A stretch of DNA of 64,000 bases from Ruminococcaceae bacterium BL-6 (GTDB lineage: Bacteria > Bacillota > Clostridia > Oscillospirales > Acutalibacteraceae), in assembly GCA_902810075.1 (NCBI GenBank), contig LR778135.1, positions 992,001 through 1,056,000 of the forward strand, written 5' to 3'. The notes below the pieces were generated by a model. The model was not told the DNA's origin. It made no database searches and saw only the letters and a list, made by a program, of their open reading frames with translations. Shown piece after piece: positions 1 to 8,097 of this stretch (position 1 is the first letter of the stretch; every line of letters begins with the position of its first letter). The translations under genes were made by a program, and so were the position numbers.

Positions 1-851
1 ATTTTTCCGCCGCCGATCCTGGAAAGGTCGAACGAGTGCATCGGCTGGCCGTATTCCAGCATTACGTAATTCGTGATATCGACGATGTTGTTGATCGGGC
101 GCACCCCCATCGCGCGCAGGCGCTCGCGCATCCAGCGCGGCGAGGGCTTGACCCGCACGTTTTTCACGACCCGCGCCGTGTAGACGGGGCACAGGTCGCG
201 GGCCTCTATTTTCACGTCGAGCAGGCCGCGGCAGCTTCCGTGCCCGGCTTTCACAACGGGCTTGTGCAGCTTCAGCGGCTTCTGGAACGTGGCGGCCGCT
301 TCCCGGGCAAGGCCGATCACGGAAAAGCAGTCCGGTCGGTTCGAGGTGATCTCGAATTCCACGGTGGTGTCGTTCAGGCCGATCGCTTCGCGGATCGGGT
401 CGCCCGGCTTGCAGTCCTCCTGCAGGACGAAAATGCCGTTTTCAATCGCGTACGGGAAATCGTGCGCGGTCAGGCCGAGCTCGCCGAGCGAGCACATCAT
501 GCCGCAGCTTTCCACGCCGCGCAGCTTCCCCTTTTTGATTTTTTTGCCGCCGGGCAGCGTGGAGCCGTGCAGCGCCACAGGCACCAGGTCGCCCACGGTC
601 AGGTTCGTGGCGCCCGTCACGATCTGGAGCGTTTCGGAGCCGGCATCCAACTTGCAGACGACCAGATGGTCCGCGTCGGGGTGCGGCTCGATGGAAAGCA
701 CCCTGCCCACGACGACTTTGTCGATTTCGGCGCCTTCCGTCTCATAGCCTTCCACCTTGGAGCCGGACATCGTGACCGCCTCCGTAAAGCTGCGCATCGG
801 CATGGGGTCGAGCGCGACAAATTCTTTCAGCCATTTCATGGAAAGATTCAT
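1..851 (-). CDS. pheT: phenylalanine--tRNA ligase beta subunit, N-terminal part (cut by window edge)
   Basis: The visible 283 residues are the N-terminal third of PheT, the beta subunit of the cytoplasmic (alpha-beta)2 phenylalanyl-tRNA synthetase. The protein starts MNLSMKWLKEF, then shows the tRNA-binding OB-fold (about residues 40-150, with PHPDADHLVVCKLD and VTGATNL) and the start of the B3/B4 editing region (ITSNRPDCFSVIGLAREAAA). The ATG at 851 follows a GGGGACGGGATT ribosome-binding region and lies 15 bases after the pheS stop, so the two subunits are co-transcribed from the pheS promoter under T-box control. The reading frame is open up to base 1; the rest of the gene lies outside the window. 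Confidence 0.95.
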   Translation of the reverse strand, partial: MNLSMKWLKEFVALDPMPMRSFTEAVTMSGSKVEGYETEGAEIDKVVVGRVLSIEPHPDADHLVVCKLDAGSETLQIVTGATNLTVGDLVPVALHGSTLPGGKKIKKGKLRGVESCGMMCSLGELGLTAHDFPYAIENGIFVLQEDCKPGDPIREAIGLNDTTVEFEITSNRPDCFSVIGLAREAAATFQKPLKLHKPVVKAGHGSCRGLLDVKIEARDLCPVYTARVVKNVRVKPSPRWMRERLRAMGVRPINNIVDITNYVMLEYGQPMHSFDLSRIGGGK

Positions 852-866
852 AATCCCGTCCCCTTT

Positions 867-1886
867 CTAAAACTGTTTCAGGAATCTGACGTCGTTCTCG
901 TAGAACAGGCGCAGGTCGTCGATGCTGTAGCGGCGCATCACGATGCGCTCCAGCCCCATGCCGAACGCGAAGCCGCTGTATTCCTCGGGGTCGATGCCGC
1001 AGTTCGACAGCACCTTCGGGTGCACCATGCCGCAGCCCAGGATCTCGATCCAGCCCTCGCCCTTGCACAGGCGGCAGCCCTCGCCGTGGCAGCTGAAGCA
1101 CTGCACGTCCACCTCCGCGGAAGGCTCGGTGAACGGAAAATGGTGCGGGCGGAAGCGCACGACGGAATCTTCACCGTACAGGCGCTTGACGAAGGTTTCC
1201 AGCGTGCCCTTCAGATTGGCGAACGTGATCCCTTTGTCGACGACAAGCCCCTCGATCTGGTGAAACAGGGGGGAGTGGGTGGCGTCCACCGCGTCGGAGC
1301 GGTAGACGCGGCCGGGGGAGATGATGCGGATGGGCGGCTTCTGCTTTTCCATGACGCGGACCTGAACCGGAGAGGTCTGGGTGCGCAGCAGGATGTTGTC
1401 GTTGATGTAGAACGTGTCCTGCGTGTCGCGCGCCGGGTGGTTCTTCGGCATGTTCAGCGCCTCGAAATTATAATAGTCGTATTCGACTTCGGGCCCTTCC
1501 ACGATCCGGAACCCCATGCCGACGAAAATCTCCTTCAGCTCGTCGAGCACGATGGTCAGCGGGTGGCGCACGCCGAGCTCGCGGTGCACGCCGGGCAGCG
1601 TCACGTCGAGCTTTTCCCGTTCCAGCCTCCTCTTCATTTCCCCGGCCTTCAGTTCGCTGGCCCGCTTTTCCAGATCCTGCTCGATCAGGGAGCGGATCTG
1701 GTTCGCAAGCTGCCCCACGGCCGGCCGCTCCTCGGCGGAAAGCTTCCCCATCTGCTTTAAGATGGAGGTAAGCTCGCCTTTTTTGCCCAGATATTTTACG
1801 CGCAGGTTTTCCAGAACCTGCTGCCCGTCTGCCTGTGAAAGCTCGCGAACCGCGCGGTCGCGGATCGCTTCCAGCTGCTCTTTCAT
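867..1886 (-). CDS. pheS: phenylalanine--tRNA ligase alpha subunit
   Basis: Complete 339-residue catalytic alpha subunit of class II PheRS, which charges tRNA-Phe with phenylalanine. Residues 1-85 form the coiled-coil tRNA-binding arm; the rest is the class II core, with [18 protein letters not shown], a Cys-rich [17 protein letters not shown] segment normal for Firmicute PheS, the ILGCGMVHP motif, and the motif 3 stretch [16 protein letters not shown] near the C-terminus. Length matches the family. It is the first gene of a pheST operon; the start at 1886 follows AGGAAAGGAAG. Expression should respond to uncharged tRNA-Phe through the T-box leader directly upstream. Confidence 0.97.
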   Translation of the reverse strand: MKEQLEAIRDRAVRELSQADGQQVLENLRVKYLGKKGELTSILKQMGKLSAEERPAVGQLANQIRSLIEQDLEKRASELKAGEMKRRLEREKLDVTLPGVHRELGVRHPLTIVLDELKEIFVGMGFRIVEGPEVEYDYYNFEALNMPKNHPARDTQDTFYINDNILLRTQTSPVQVRVMEKQKPPIRIISPGRVYRSDAVDATHSPLFHQIEGLVVDKGITFANLKGTLETFVKRLYGEDSVVRFRPHHFPFTEPSAEVDVQCFSCHGEGCRLCKGEGWIEILGCGMVHPKVLSNCGIDPEEYSGFAFGMGLERIVMRRYSIDDLRLFYENDVRFLKQF

Positions 1887-1922
1887 GGCGTTTCTTCCTT
1901 TCCTGCTTTTTTGGGGCTCCGC

Positions 1923-2173
1923 AAATAAAAAACGCCTTCATCCCGAAAAGGGACGAAGGCGCAATGCTCCGCGGTACCACCCTGATTTTTGAAAGCGTCA
2001 AACACTTTTCCGGCCTTTAACGGTGCCCGCCGTCGCGGCCTACTTTGTGGTTCAGCCGCGCCGCTCCAAAGGGAACTTCTTCTTTTTTTCGCCGGGAACA
2101 TGCTTTCAGCCTGCGGCATGTTTTCTCTGTCCGGCCCGAAAAAGAATACTTTTCTTTTTCATCGCGTTGTCTT
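1923..2173 (-). promoter_or_regulatory. T-box leader of pheST with terminator
   Basis: Read on the minus strand, the leader carries the T-box core AGGGTGGTACCGCG (1970-1983). It is followed by a GC-rich terminator hairpin made of GCGCCTTCGTCCC and CGGGATGAAGGCG with a six-T run (1923-1962). This is the standard arrangement in which uncharged tRNA pairs with the T-box bulge and stabilises an antiterminator. The cognate tRNA is taken as tRNA-Phe because pheS follows; I did not securely place the specifier codon in stem I. Confidence 0.93.
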
Positions 2174-2179
2174 TTTCTC

Positions 2180-2208
2180 AATATATCACGTCCCGGCCTT
2201 TTTTTCAA
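2180..2208 (-). promoter_or_regulatory. pheST promoter
   Basis: Minus-strand -35 TTGAAA (2203-2208) and -10 TATATT (2180-2185) separated by exactly 17 bases, placing the transcript start near 2173 at the head of the T-box leader. It is close to the housekeeping sigma-A consensus. Confidence 0.8.
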
Positions 2209-2276
2209 GAGGGGAAACGCGGGATTTTTCCCGGCGGAGCTTTCCCGGAGCGGCGGGGAAAAAGGGATGGGTGGAA

Positions 2277-2305
2277 TTGACAGCCCTCCGCCCGCATGAT
2301 ATAGT
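2277..2305 (+). promoter_or_regulatory. malQ promoter
   Basis: Perfect -35 TTGACA (2277-2282), 17-base spacer, -10 TATAGT (2300-2305). It lies 32 bases before the malQ start and is divergent from the pheST promoter about 70 bases away. Confidence 0.8.
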
Positions 2306-2337
2306 GGAAAACAAACGATGACAGGCGGGGGAGTTCG

Positions 2338-3858
2338 ATGGAATTACAGAGCGGGGAACCTTCGGCGCCGCGCTGCGCCGGCGTGCTGCTGCCGGTCGGC
2401 AGCCTTCCTTCCAGGGGCGGGATCGGGTCGCTCGGCGCGGCGGCCTTTGAATTTCTCGATTTTTTAAAGGCGGCGGGGCAGGCCTGCTGGCAGGTTCTGC
2501 CGCTCGGCCCCACCGGCTACGGAGACAGCCCGTACCAGCCGTTTTCCGTGTTCGCCGGAAATCCGTATTTCGTGGACCCGGAGACGCTCGTGCGCGGGGG
2601 CCTGATTTCGCAGCGGGGGCTTTCCGCGTTCGATTTCGGGGATGATCCCGGCCGGGTGGACTATGCGAAGCTGTGGGAATCCCGGTACGCGCTTCTGCAT
2701 TCCGCGTTCGCCGCGTTCCAAAGCGGTGGGGAAACGGAGGAATTCGCCCGCTTCTGCCGGGACAATGCGTTCTGGCTTCGGGATTACAGCCTGTTCATGG
2801 CGCTGAAGGGCTTTTTCGGGAACCGGGAATGGCGGTTGTGGCCGCGCTCCATCCGCCGCCGCGAGCCCGGGGCCGTCGCGGAATACTCCGAAAAGCTGAA
2901 AACCGAAACGGATTTCTGGAACTTCGTCCAGTTTCAGTTTTTCCGCCAGTGGCGGGAAATCCGGCGGCGCGCCGGGGAGCTTGGCATCCGCATCATCGGG
3001 GACATGCCGATTTACGCCGCTTTGGACAGCGCGGATGTGTGGGCGGACCGGGAGCTGTTCCAGATGGACGGGGACGGAAATCCTTCCGCCGTCGCGGGAG
3101 TTCCGCCGGACTTCTTTTCCGAAACGGGGCAGCTTTGGGGCAATCCCCTTTACGACTGGGACGCGATGGAGCAAACGGGCTTTGGCTGGTGGAAAAAGCG
3201 GGTCGCTTTCGCCGCCCGCCTGTTCGACGCTGTGCGCATCGACCATTTCATCGGGTTTGCCCGTTACTTTTCGGTTCCGGCGGAGGCCGAAACGGCGGCT
3301 TCGGGGACATACCGCGACGGCCCCGGGGAAAAGATCATCCGGGCCGTCGATTCCGCCCGCGGGGACTGCCGTATCATCGCGGAGGACCTCGGGGTCTCGC
3401 TGCCGCAGGTAAAAGAGCTGCTGAAAAAATCCGGGTATCCCGGCATGCGCGTCCTGGAGTTCGCGTTCGACGGCCCCCCGGAAAACGAGCACCTGCCCCA
3501 CTTATACGGGCATAACGTCGTCGCGTACAGCGGCACGCACGACAACGACACGCTCGCGGGATATTTCGGGCCGAAGCGGCGGGAAGAGACCCGCCGCGCC
3601 ATGGAATATCTGGGCGCGGCAAGCCCGGCCGACATCCCGCGCGCCGCCGTGTGCCGCCTGTACGAAAGCGCGGCTGACACGGTGATCGTTCAGGCACAGG
3701 ACCTGCTGGGGCTTGGCAGCGCGGCCCGCATGAATTTTCCGTCGAGGGCGGACGGAAACTGGTGCTGGCGGCTCTTTCCCGGCCAGCTGACCCCGGATCT
3801 TGCGGAAAGCCTTGCGGGGCTGGCGCGGCGGTGCGGCAGACTGCCCAAAATGGGATGA
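2338..3858 (+). CDS. malQ: 4-alpha-glucanotransferase (amylomaltase)
   Basis: Cytosolic GH77 enzyme that moves maltosyl and longer alpha-1,4-glucan units between chains during maltodextrin and glycogen metabolism. The 506 residues match the family length. Family marks include LPVGSLPSRGGIGSLG near the N-terminus, WQVLPLGPTGYGDSPYQ, VAGVPPDFFSETGQLWGNP, the nucleophile region VRIDHFIGFARY, the general acid IIAEDLG, and YSGTHDNDT. The start at 2338 follows GCGGGGGAG. It is a single-gene unit with its own promoter, and the next gene has another promoter. Confidence 0.96.
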   Translation: MELQSGEPSAPRCAGVLLPVGSLPSRGGIGSLGAAAFEFLDFLKAAGQACWQVLPLGPTGYGDSPYQPFSVFAGNPYFVDPETLVRGGLISQRGLSAFDFGDDPGRVDYAKLWESRYALLHSAFAAFQSGGETEEFARFCRDNAFWLRDYSLFMALKGFFGNREWRLWPRSIRRREPGAVAEYSEKLKTETDFWNFVQFQFFRQWREIRRRAGELGIRIIGDMPIYAALDSADVWADRELFQMDGDGNPSAVAGVPPDFFSETGQLWGNPLYDWDAMEQTGFGWWKKRVAFAARLFDAVRIDHFIGFARYFSVPAEAETAASGTYRDGPGEKIIRAVDSARGDCRIIAEDLGVSLPQVKELLKKSGYPGMRVLEFAFDGPPENEHLPHLYGHNVVAYSGTHDNDTLAGYFGPKRREETRRAMEYLGAASPADIPRAAVCRLYESAADTVIVQAQDLLGLGSAARMNFPSRADGNWCWRLFPGQLTPDLAESLAGLARRCGRLPKMG

Positions 3859-3874
3859 CCTTTCCCGCGCTTTC

Positions 3875-3903
3875 TTGTCAAATCCGCTTTTTTATGATAT
3901 CAT
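3875..3903 (+). promoter_or_regulatory. promoter of the 3960-6876 operon
   Basis: -35 TTGTCA (3875-3880), 17-base spacer, -10 TATCAT (3898-3903), 57 bases before the first start codon. It begins just after the malQ stop, so malQ and the next operon appear separately transcribed. Confidence 0.65.
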
Positions 3904-3959
3904 GAAAGATATCATTCTATCAAAATAATTTGATGGAATCCAATACGGGAGGAAACCGC

Positions 3960-4478
3960 ATGGATGTTTTTGTGGAACAGCTTGTCAAAAGAAAAAACGG
4001 GGCGTCGGATTTTCTGATCTCCGGCGGCATCATCGTGCTGGGCGTCGTTGTGGCCGCCGCCGGGCTGCTGATCCCGGCGGTCGCTCCGTTCGAGGTGATT
4101 CTTGCGGCCGGTATCATTTACGGCGCATATTACCTGATCTCCTCGAGAAATCTGGAATACGAGTACAGCACGACGAACGGGGATTTCACTGTGGATAAGA
4201 TCATCAACCGCCGCAGGCGCAAGCGGGTGTGCCAGCTCGATCTTCATTCCGTGGAGGAGATGGGGAAATATCAGGCCGAAGCCATGAAGAACAGGCCGTT
4301 CGACCGGCGCCTGAACGTGGGGGCCGACGCCGCCGGAACCGGCGCGTGGTATCTGATCGTCCGCATCCCGCAGCTCGGGAACACGCTCCTGATCTTCAGC
4401 CCGAATGAGAGAGTGCTGAACGCGGTGAAGCCTTTTCTGCCAAGGCAGGTGTCCATCCATGCTTTCAGTCGGAATTGA
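3960..4478 (+). CDS. two-TM membrane protein (DUF6106-like)
   Basis: The protein is 172 residues long. A short N-terminal segment (MDVFVEQLVKRK) leads into two closely spaced hydrophobic helices (about residues 19-40 and 45-62), then a soluble tail of about 110 residues with a basic RRRRKR patch. This resembles DUF6106 proteins that commonly sit beside acpS in Clostridia; that assignment is from memory of the family, and no biochemical function is known. The ATG at 3960 follows GGGAGGAAACC, so the in-frame ATG at 3930 is less likely. It overlaps acpS by 20 bases. Confidence 0.8.
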   Translation: MDVFVEQLVKRKNGASDFLISGGIIVLGVVVAAAGLLIPAVAPFEVILAAGIIYGAYYLISSRNLEYEYSTTNGDFTVDKIINRRRRKRVCQLDLHSVEEMGKYQAEAMKNRPFDRRLNVGADAAGTGAWYLIVRIPQLGNTLLIFSPNERVLNAVKPFLPRQVSIHAFSRN

Positions 4479-4833
4479 TCTGGAAGAGATCGGGCGGATC
4501 CGGAAATCCATGGAAAATCCGCGCTTTTGCAGCCGGGTCCTCGGGGAAACCGAATACGGTCAGATGAAGCGGCGCGGGTTCCCCGCCCAGAGCGTCGCGG
4601 CCTGCTTCTGCGCGAAAGAGGCCTTTTCCAAGGCGATGGGCACGGGCGTGCGCGGATTTTCGCTGCGCGAGGTGGAGCTTCTGCGCGGCGACGGCGGGCG
4701 GCCCTACCTTCGGCTCGGCGGCCAGGCGCTGGAAGCGGCAAAGGAGAGAAAGCTCGTTTTCGCCGTGAGCGTGACGCACACCGCGAAGTACGCGTCCGCC
4801 GTGGTGATCGCGCAAAAGGAGGAGTCGTCATGA
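4459..4833 (+). CDS. acpS: holo-[acyl-carrier-protein] synthase
   Basis: The protein is 124 residues long and transfers 4'-phosphopantetheine from CoA to the serine of acyl carrier protein, the activating step for fatty acid synthesis. It shows the AcpS magnesium-binding start (VGIDLEEIGRI), the conserved CAKEAFSKAMGTG helix and the C-terminal AVSVTHTAKYASA strand. Length is typical. It overlaps the preceding membrane gene by 20 bases and the following nnr gene by the four-base ATGA, so the three are translationally coupled. Confidence 0.95.
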   Translation: MLSVGIDLEEIGRIRKSMENPRFCSRVLGETEYGQMKRRGFPAQSVAACFCAKEAFSKAMGTGVRGFSLREVELLRGDGGRPYLRLGGQALEAAKERKLVFAVSVTHTAKYASAVVIAQKEESS

Positions 4834-6359
4834 AAGTGCTGGAAAGCCGGGAAACCAGAGAGCTTGAAAAAAAGGCGGTGGAATCAGGCGTCGGCTATCC
4901 CGAGCTGATGGAGAACGCCGGGCGGGCCGCCGCGGATTTTCTGAAGGGCCGGGCGGACGGAAAAAATGTCGCCATCCTGTGCGGCAAGGGCAACAACGGC
5001 GGCGACGGCTATGTCGCCGCGCGCATCCTGTCCGAACGGGGCGCGAAGGTCTGCGTGGTGCTGACCCAGGGCGCGCCGGCCACCGACCTTGCCCGGGACA
5101 TGTTCTCCCGCATGGATGATCGGAAGGTGCACACCCTCGACTGGAGCCGGGAGCCGGAAGAGGTGCGCACCGTTTTGTTTTCCGCGGATTTTGTTCTGGA
5201 CGCCATCTACGGGATCGGCTTCCACGGCAGCATGCCGCAGGAGCTTTTCCCGCTGCTGGACGCGGCGGAACGCTCCGGCGCGTTCGTGCTGTCGCTGGAC
5301 CTGCCGAGCGGCGCGCTGTGCGACACCGGTGAAATCGAGGGCCGGTGCGTCCGGGCGGACGCGACCGTGACCTTTTCCACGCTCAAGCCGGCGCATCTGA
5401 TCCAGCCGGCGAAGGAATTCTGCGGCGAGGTCCATGCCGTGCCCGTCGGGATTCCCGAAGAGCTGATCCGCGAAACCCCGTCCCCGTTCGAGGCGGTCGG
5501 CCCCGAGACGGTGCGCTCCCTGTTCGCGCCGCGCGCGCAGAACACGAATAAGGGCACCTACGGCACGCTGCTCGCCCTGTGCGGCAGCCCCGGCATGGCG
5601 GGCGCCGCGGTGCTTTCGGCTGCCGCCGCGCTGCGGTGCGGCGCGGGGCTTGTGAACGTGGCTCTTCCGAAGGAAATCTATCCCGTCGCGGCTTCATACC
5701 TGCCGGAGCCCGTCTATACCCTTCTGGAAACGGGCCGCGACGGCGCGCTGACCGCGCGGAGCCGGAAAAAGCTGGGCGACGCGCTTTTGAAGGCGACCGC
5801 CTGCCTCGTCGGCTGCGGCCTGGGGGCAGGCATGGAGGAACGCGCGCTGGTGCGCCGCCTGACGGGGGCGGTCAGCGTGCCCCTGATTGTCGACGCGGAT
5901 GGAATAAATATCCTCGCCCGGAATATAGATATATTGAAAACAGCCAGGGTTCCGGTGGTGCTGACGCCGCATCCGGGCGAAATGGCGCGCCTGATCCATT
6001 CCGACGCGCGGTCCGTGCAGTCTTACCGGCTGCGCTGCGCGCGCGATTTTGCGCGGGAGCACGGGGTCGTGCTGGTGCTGAAGGGCTCCGGAACGATCGT
6101 TGCCGCGCCGGACGGCCGCGTGTTCCTGAATCCCACGGGGAACCCGGGCATGGCGAAGGGCGGCAGCGGCGACGTTCTGGCGGGCATGATCGCCTCGTTC
6201 GCCGCGCAGGGGATCGACCCCGTGCTTGCGGCCGTCTGCGGGGTGTACCTGCACGGGCTTGCGGGGGATCGGTGCGCGAAGCGCTTTTCCCAGCGCGCGA
6301 TGCTGCCGTCCGATCTGGTTCGGGAATTGCCCGCGCTGTTTTCAGAATCTGAACAGTAA
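4830..6359 (+). CDS. nnr: bifunctional NAD(P)H-hydrate epimerase / ADP-dependent dehydratase
   Basis: Metabolite-repair enzyme of 509 residues. The N-terminal YjeF_N epimerase domain (about 1-210) contains ENAGRAAADF and GKGNNGGDGYVAARIL and interconverts R and S NAD(P)H hydrates. The C-terminal ribokinase-like dehydratase domain (about 225-505) contains GTYGTLLALCGSPGMAGAA, VPLIVDADGIN, LTPHPGEMARL and GNPGMAKGGSGDVLAGM, and restores NAD(P)H using ADP. It starts inside the acpS stop (ATGA). The acpS-nnr pairing is widespread in Firmicutes. Confidence 0.95.
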   Translation: MKVLESRETRELEKKAVESGVGYPELMENAGRAAADFLKGRADGKNVAILCGKGNNGGDGYVAARILSERGAKVCVVLTQGAPATDLARDMFSRMDDRKVHTLDWSREPEEVRTVLFSADFVLDAIYGIGFHGSMPQELFPLLDAAERSGAFVLSLDLPSGALCDTGEIEGRCVRADATVTFSTLKPAHLIQPAKEFCGEVHAVPVGIPEELIRETPSPFEAVGPETVRSLFAPRAQNTNKGTYGTLLALCGSPGMAGAAVLSAAAALRCGAGLVNVALPKEIYPVAASYLPEPVYTLLETGRDGALTARSRKKLGDALLKATACLVGCGLGAGMEERALVRRLTGAVSVPLIVDADGINILARNIDILKTARVPVVLTPHPGEMARLIHSDARSVQSYRLRCARDFAREHGVVLVLKGSGTIVAAPDGRVFLNPTGNPGMAKGGSGDVLAGMIASFAAQGIDPVLAAVCGVYLHGLAGDRCAKRFSQRAMLPSDLVRELPALFSESEQ

Positions 6360-6369
6360 GGGTGATTCC

Positions 6370-6876
6370 ATGAGGAGGGCCGTCCGAGGTTTTTCCGCGC
6401 TGATCTGTGTGATGCTTCTTCTGTCTCTCTGCGCCTGCTCCGGTTTTCCGCCGGCTTCCCGCTCCGCGAACCCGGTTCTCGTCTTCGACGCGAAAGCCCG
6501 GGTGACCGCGGGGAAAACCGGATATGTCTGCAAGGTGAGCGTGGCGGCGCCCCAGAGCGCGCAGCTTACGCTGCTGGAGCCGAAGGAGCTGGAAAACATG
6601 ACGTGGACGTGGAACGGACAGAACCTTTCCGTCGCCTACGCCGGTCTTACGGTGGGGCAGGATGCCTGCGTCCTGCCGGAAAAAAGCTTTGTTTCCCTGA
6701 TATTCCGGGCGTTCGACGCCGCCTCCGGGAAGGATGCGCTGACCACGTCGGGCGACGGGCTGTTTTTCGGGAACATGGACGGCGAGGATTTTACCCTGAC
6801 GGTCGACCGGAAAAGCGGGAAAATCCTGCGGCTCGAGATCCCGCACGAGGACCTTCGCGTCGATTTTGAATCCTGA
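6370..6876 (+). CDS. small predicted lipoprotein
   Basis: The protein is 168 residues long. It has an N-terminal signal ending in a lipobox (LSLCAC, lipidated Cys23), so it should be exported and anchored in the outer face of the membrane. The mature part is a small beta-rich domain with no motif I recognise (segments such as LTLLEPKELENMTWTW and DFTLTVDRKSGKILRLEIP). It starts 10 bases after nnr and closes that operon, being followed by a strong terminator. The neighbours do not suggest a role. Confidence 0.85.
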   Translation: MRRAVRGFSALICVMLLLSLCACSGFPPASRSANPVLVFDAKARVTAGKTGYVCKVSVAAPQSAQLTLLEPKELENMTWTWNGQNLSVAYAGLTVGQDACVLPEKSFVSLIFRAFDAASGKDALTTSGDGLFFGNMDGEDFTLTVDRKSGKILRLEIPHEDLRVDFES

Positions 6877-6888
6877 TATTTTTCTGAG

Positions 6889-6932
6889 CCTCCACGGGAA
6901 GATCCATTTCAGGATCTTCCCGTGGAGGTTTT
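6889..6932 (+). terminator. rho-independent terminator
   Basis: A perfect 17-bp inverted repeat (6889-6905 with 6912-6928) with a six-base loop and a TTTT tail, 12 bases after the lipoprotein stop. It ends the DUF6106-like/acpS/nnr/lipoprotein operon. Confidence 0.92.
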
Positions 6933-6987
6933 GTGTGTATTTTCAGTGAAACAAAATATGGGGTTTATGGATGAAAAATTCATCTTC

Positions 6988-7016
6988 TTGTATTTCGGAC
7001 AAATTCCGATTATAAT
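6988..7016 (+). promoter_or_regulatory. promoter of the patatin-like gene
   Basis: -35 TTGTAT (6988-6993), 17-base spacer, perfect -10 TATAAT (7011-7016), 37 bases before the start codon at 7053. Confidence 0.72.
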
Positions 7017-7052
7017 AAAAAATAAAGTATAGGGCGAAGGCGGTGGCTTGCG

Positions 7053-7922
7053 ATGTCGGTGGGGCTTGTGCTGGAGGGCGGCGGAATGCGCGGCGCTTAC
7101 ACCAGCGGCGTGTTGGAGACTTTTTTGGAGCATGAGATCGAGTTTCCCGTCGTTTACGGGATTTCGGCGGGGGCGTGCAACGCGCTGAGCTTTATTTCCG
7201 GGCAGAAAAACTGGAGCTTCGAGGTTTTTACCCGGTATCTCACGGACGATCGGTCTGTCAGCACCGCAAACCTGGAGAAAACCGGCTCGCTGTTCGGGTT
7301 CGATTTTATTTTTGGCGAGCTGTTCCACAAGCTTGCCCCGCTGGATTACGACGTGTTCTTCCGTTCGCCCACTCGGCTGTGCGCCGGGGCGACGGATCTG
7401 AATACCGGGCGGGTCGTCTTTTTCGACAAGGAAGAGTTCGACGAGATGCTCACCCCCGTGCGCGCTTCCAGCTCGCTGCCGTTTCTCAGTAACATCGTCG
7501 CCTTTGCGGGGCGCGAGCTGCTGGACGGCGGCATCGCGATGCCGATCCCGATCGAGCGTTCCGTTTCGGATGGGAACCGGTACAATGTGGTCGTGCTGAC
7601 CAGGGATATCTCTTACCGCAAGCCGGCCCGCCCGGAGCATCCGCGCGCCGCGCTTGAAGAGAGATACGGAGATTATCCGCTTTTTGTCGACGCGATGATG
7701 AGACGCAACGGGGTGTACAACGGCGAGCTCGACGCCTGCCGCCGGCAGGAGGAAGCCGGGAACGCCGTCGTCATCCGCCCGAGCAGCCCGATCCTGACAG
7801 ACCGCTATGAAAAGGATCCGGAACGGCTGAAGGCCATCTACGAGATGGGCCTGCGCGACGCGGAGCAAAAGCTCGGCGAGGTGAAGGGGCTTCTGAAAAG
7901 GGAAAGCTCCGGACAGGAATAG
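7053..7922 (+). CDS. patatin-like phospholipase family protein
   Basis: A 289-residue serine lipid acyl hydrolase of the patatin (RssA/YlbK-type) family, probably cytoplasmic or membrane-associated. It has the oxyanion-hole motif EGGGMRGAYTSG at the N-terminus, the nucleophile elbow GISAG (serine near residue 42) and the catalytic Asp in LLDGGIAMPIP (near residue 160), which together make the Ser-Asp dyad. No signal peptide or transmembrane segment is present. It is transcribed alone from its own promoter. The physiological lipid substrate cannot be read from sequence. Confidence 0.9.
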   Translation: MSVGLVLEGGGMRGAYTSGVLETFLEHEIEFPVVYGISAGACNALSFISGQKNWSFEVFTRYLTDDRSVSTANLEKTGSLFGFDFIFGELFHKLAPLDYDVFFRSPTRLCAGATDLNTGRVVFFDKEEFDEMLTPVRASSSLPFLSNIVAFAGRELLDGGIAMPIPIERSVSDGNRYNVVVLTRDISYRKPARPEHPRAALEERYGDYPLFVDAMMRRNGVYNGELDACRRQEEAGNAVVIRPSSPILTDRYEKDPERLKAIYEMGLRDAEQKLGEVKGLLKRESSGQE

Positions 7923-7924
7923 AA

Positions 7925-7962
7925 AAAAACAGGGCCCGCCGGGAAAATTCCGGCGGGCCCTT
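7925..7962 (-). terminator. terminator between convergent genes
   Basis: GGGCCCGCCGG and CCGGCGGGCCC form an 11-bp stem (7932-7942 / 7950-7960). Read on the minus strand it is followed by TGTTTTTTTC, a good terminator for the leftward MATE gene; on the plus strand the T-tract is poor. It may act for both convergent genes. Confidence 0.75.
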
Positions 7963-8097
7963 AGGCTGTCGAAGAACCTGGATTTGCGGAAGACTGCATA
8001 AAATGGAAGGTTTTGAGCAAGCTTTTTCAAAAGCTTGCGGGGCAGCGTCCCAAGGTCCAAAATACGGCGCAGGAAAGGGGGGCAGGTCAGACAAGGC

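Noticed and set aside
36..1760. Long plus-strand open frame opposite pheS/pheT
   Set aside because: It is antisense to two certain tRNA synthetase genes, its His/Arg/Ala-rich composition is typical of a GC-rich shadow frame, and it has no ribosome binding site.
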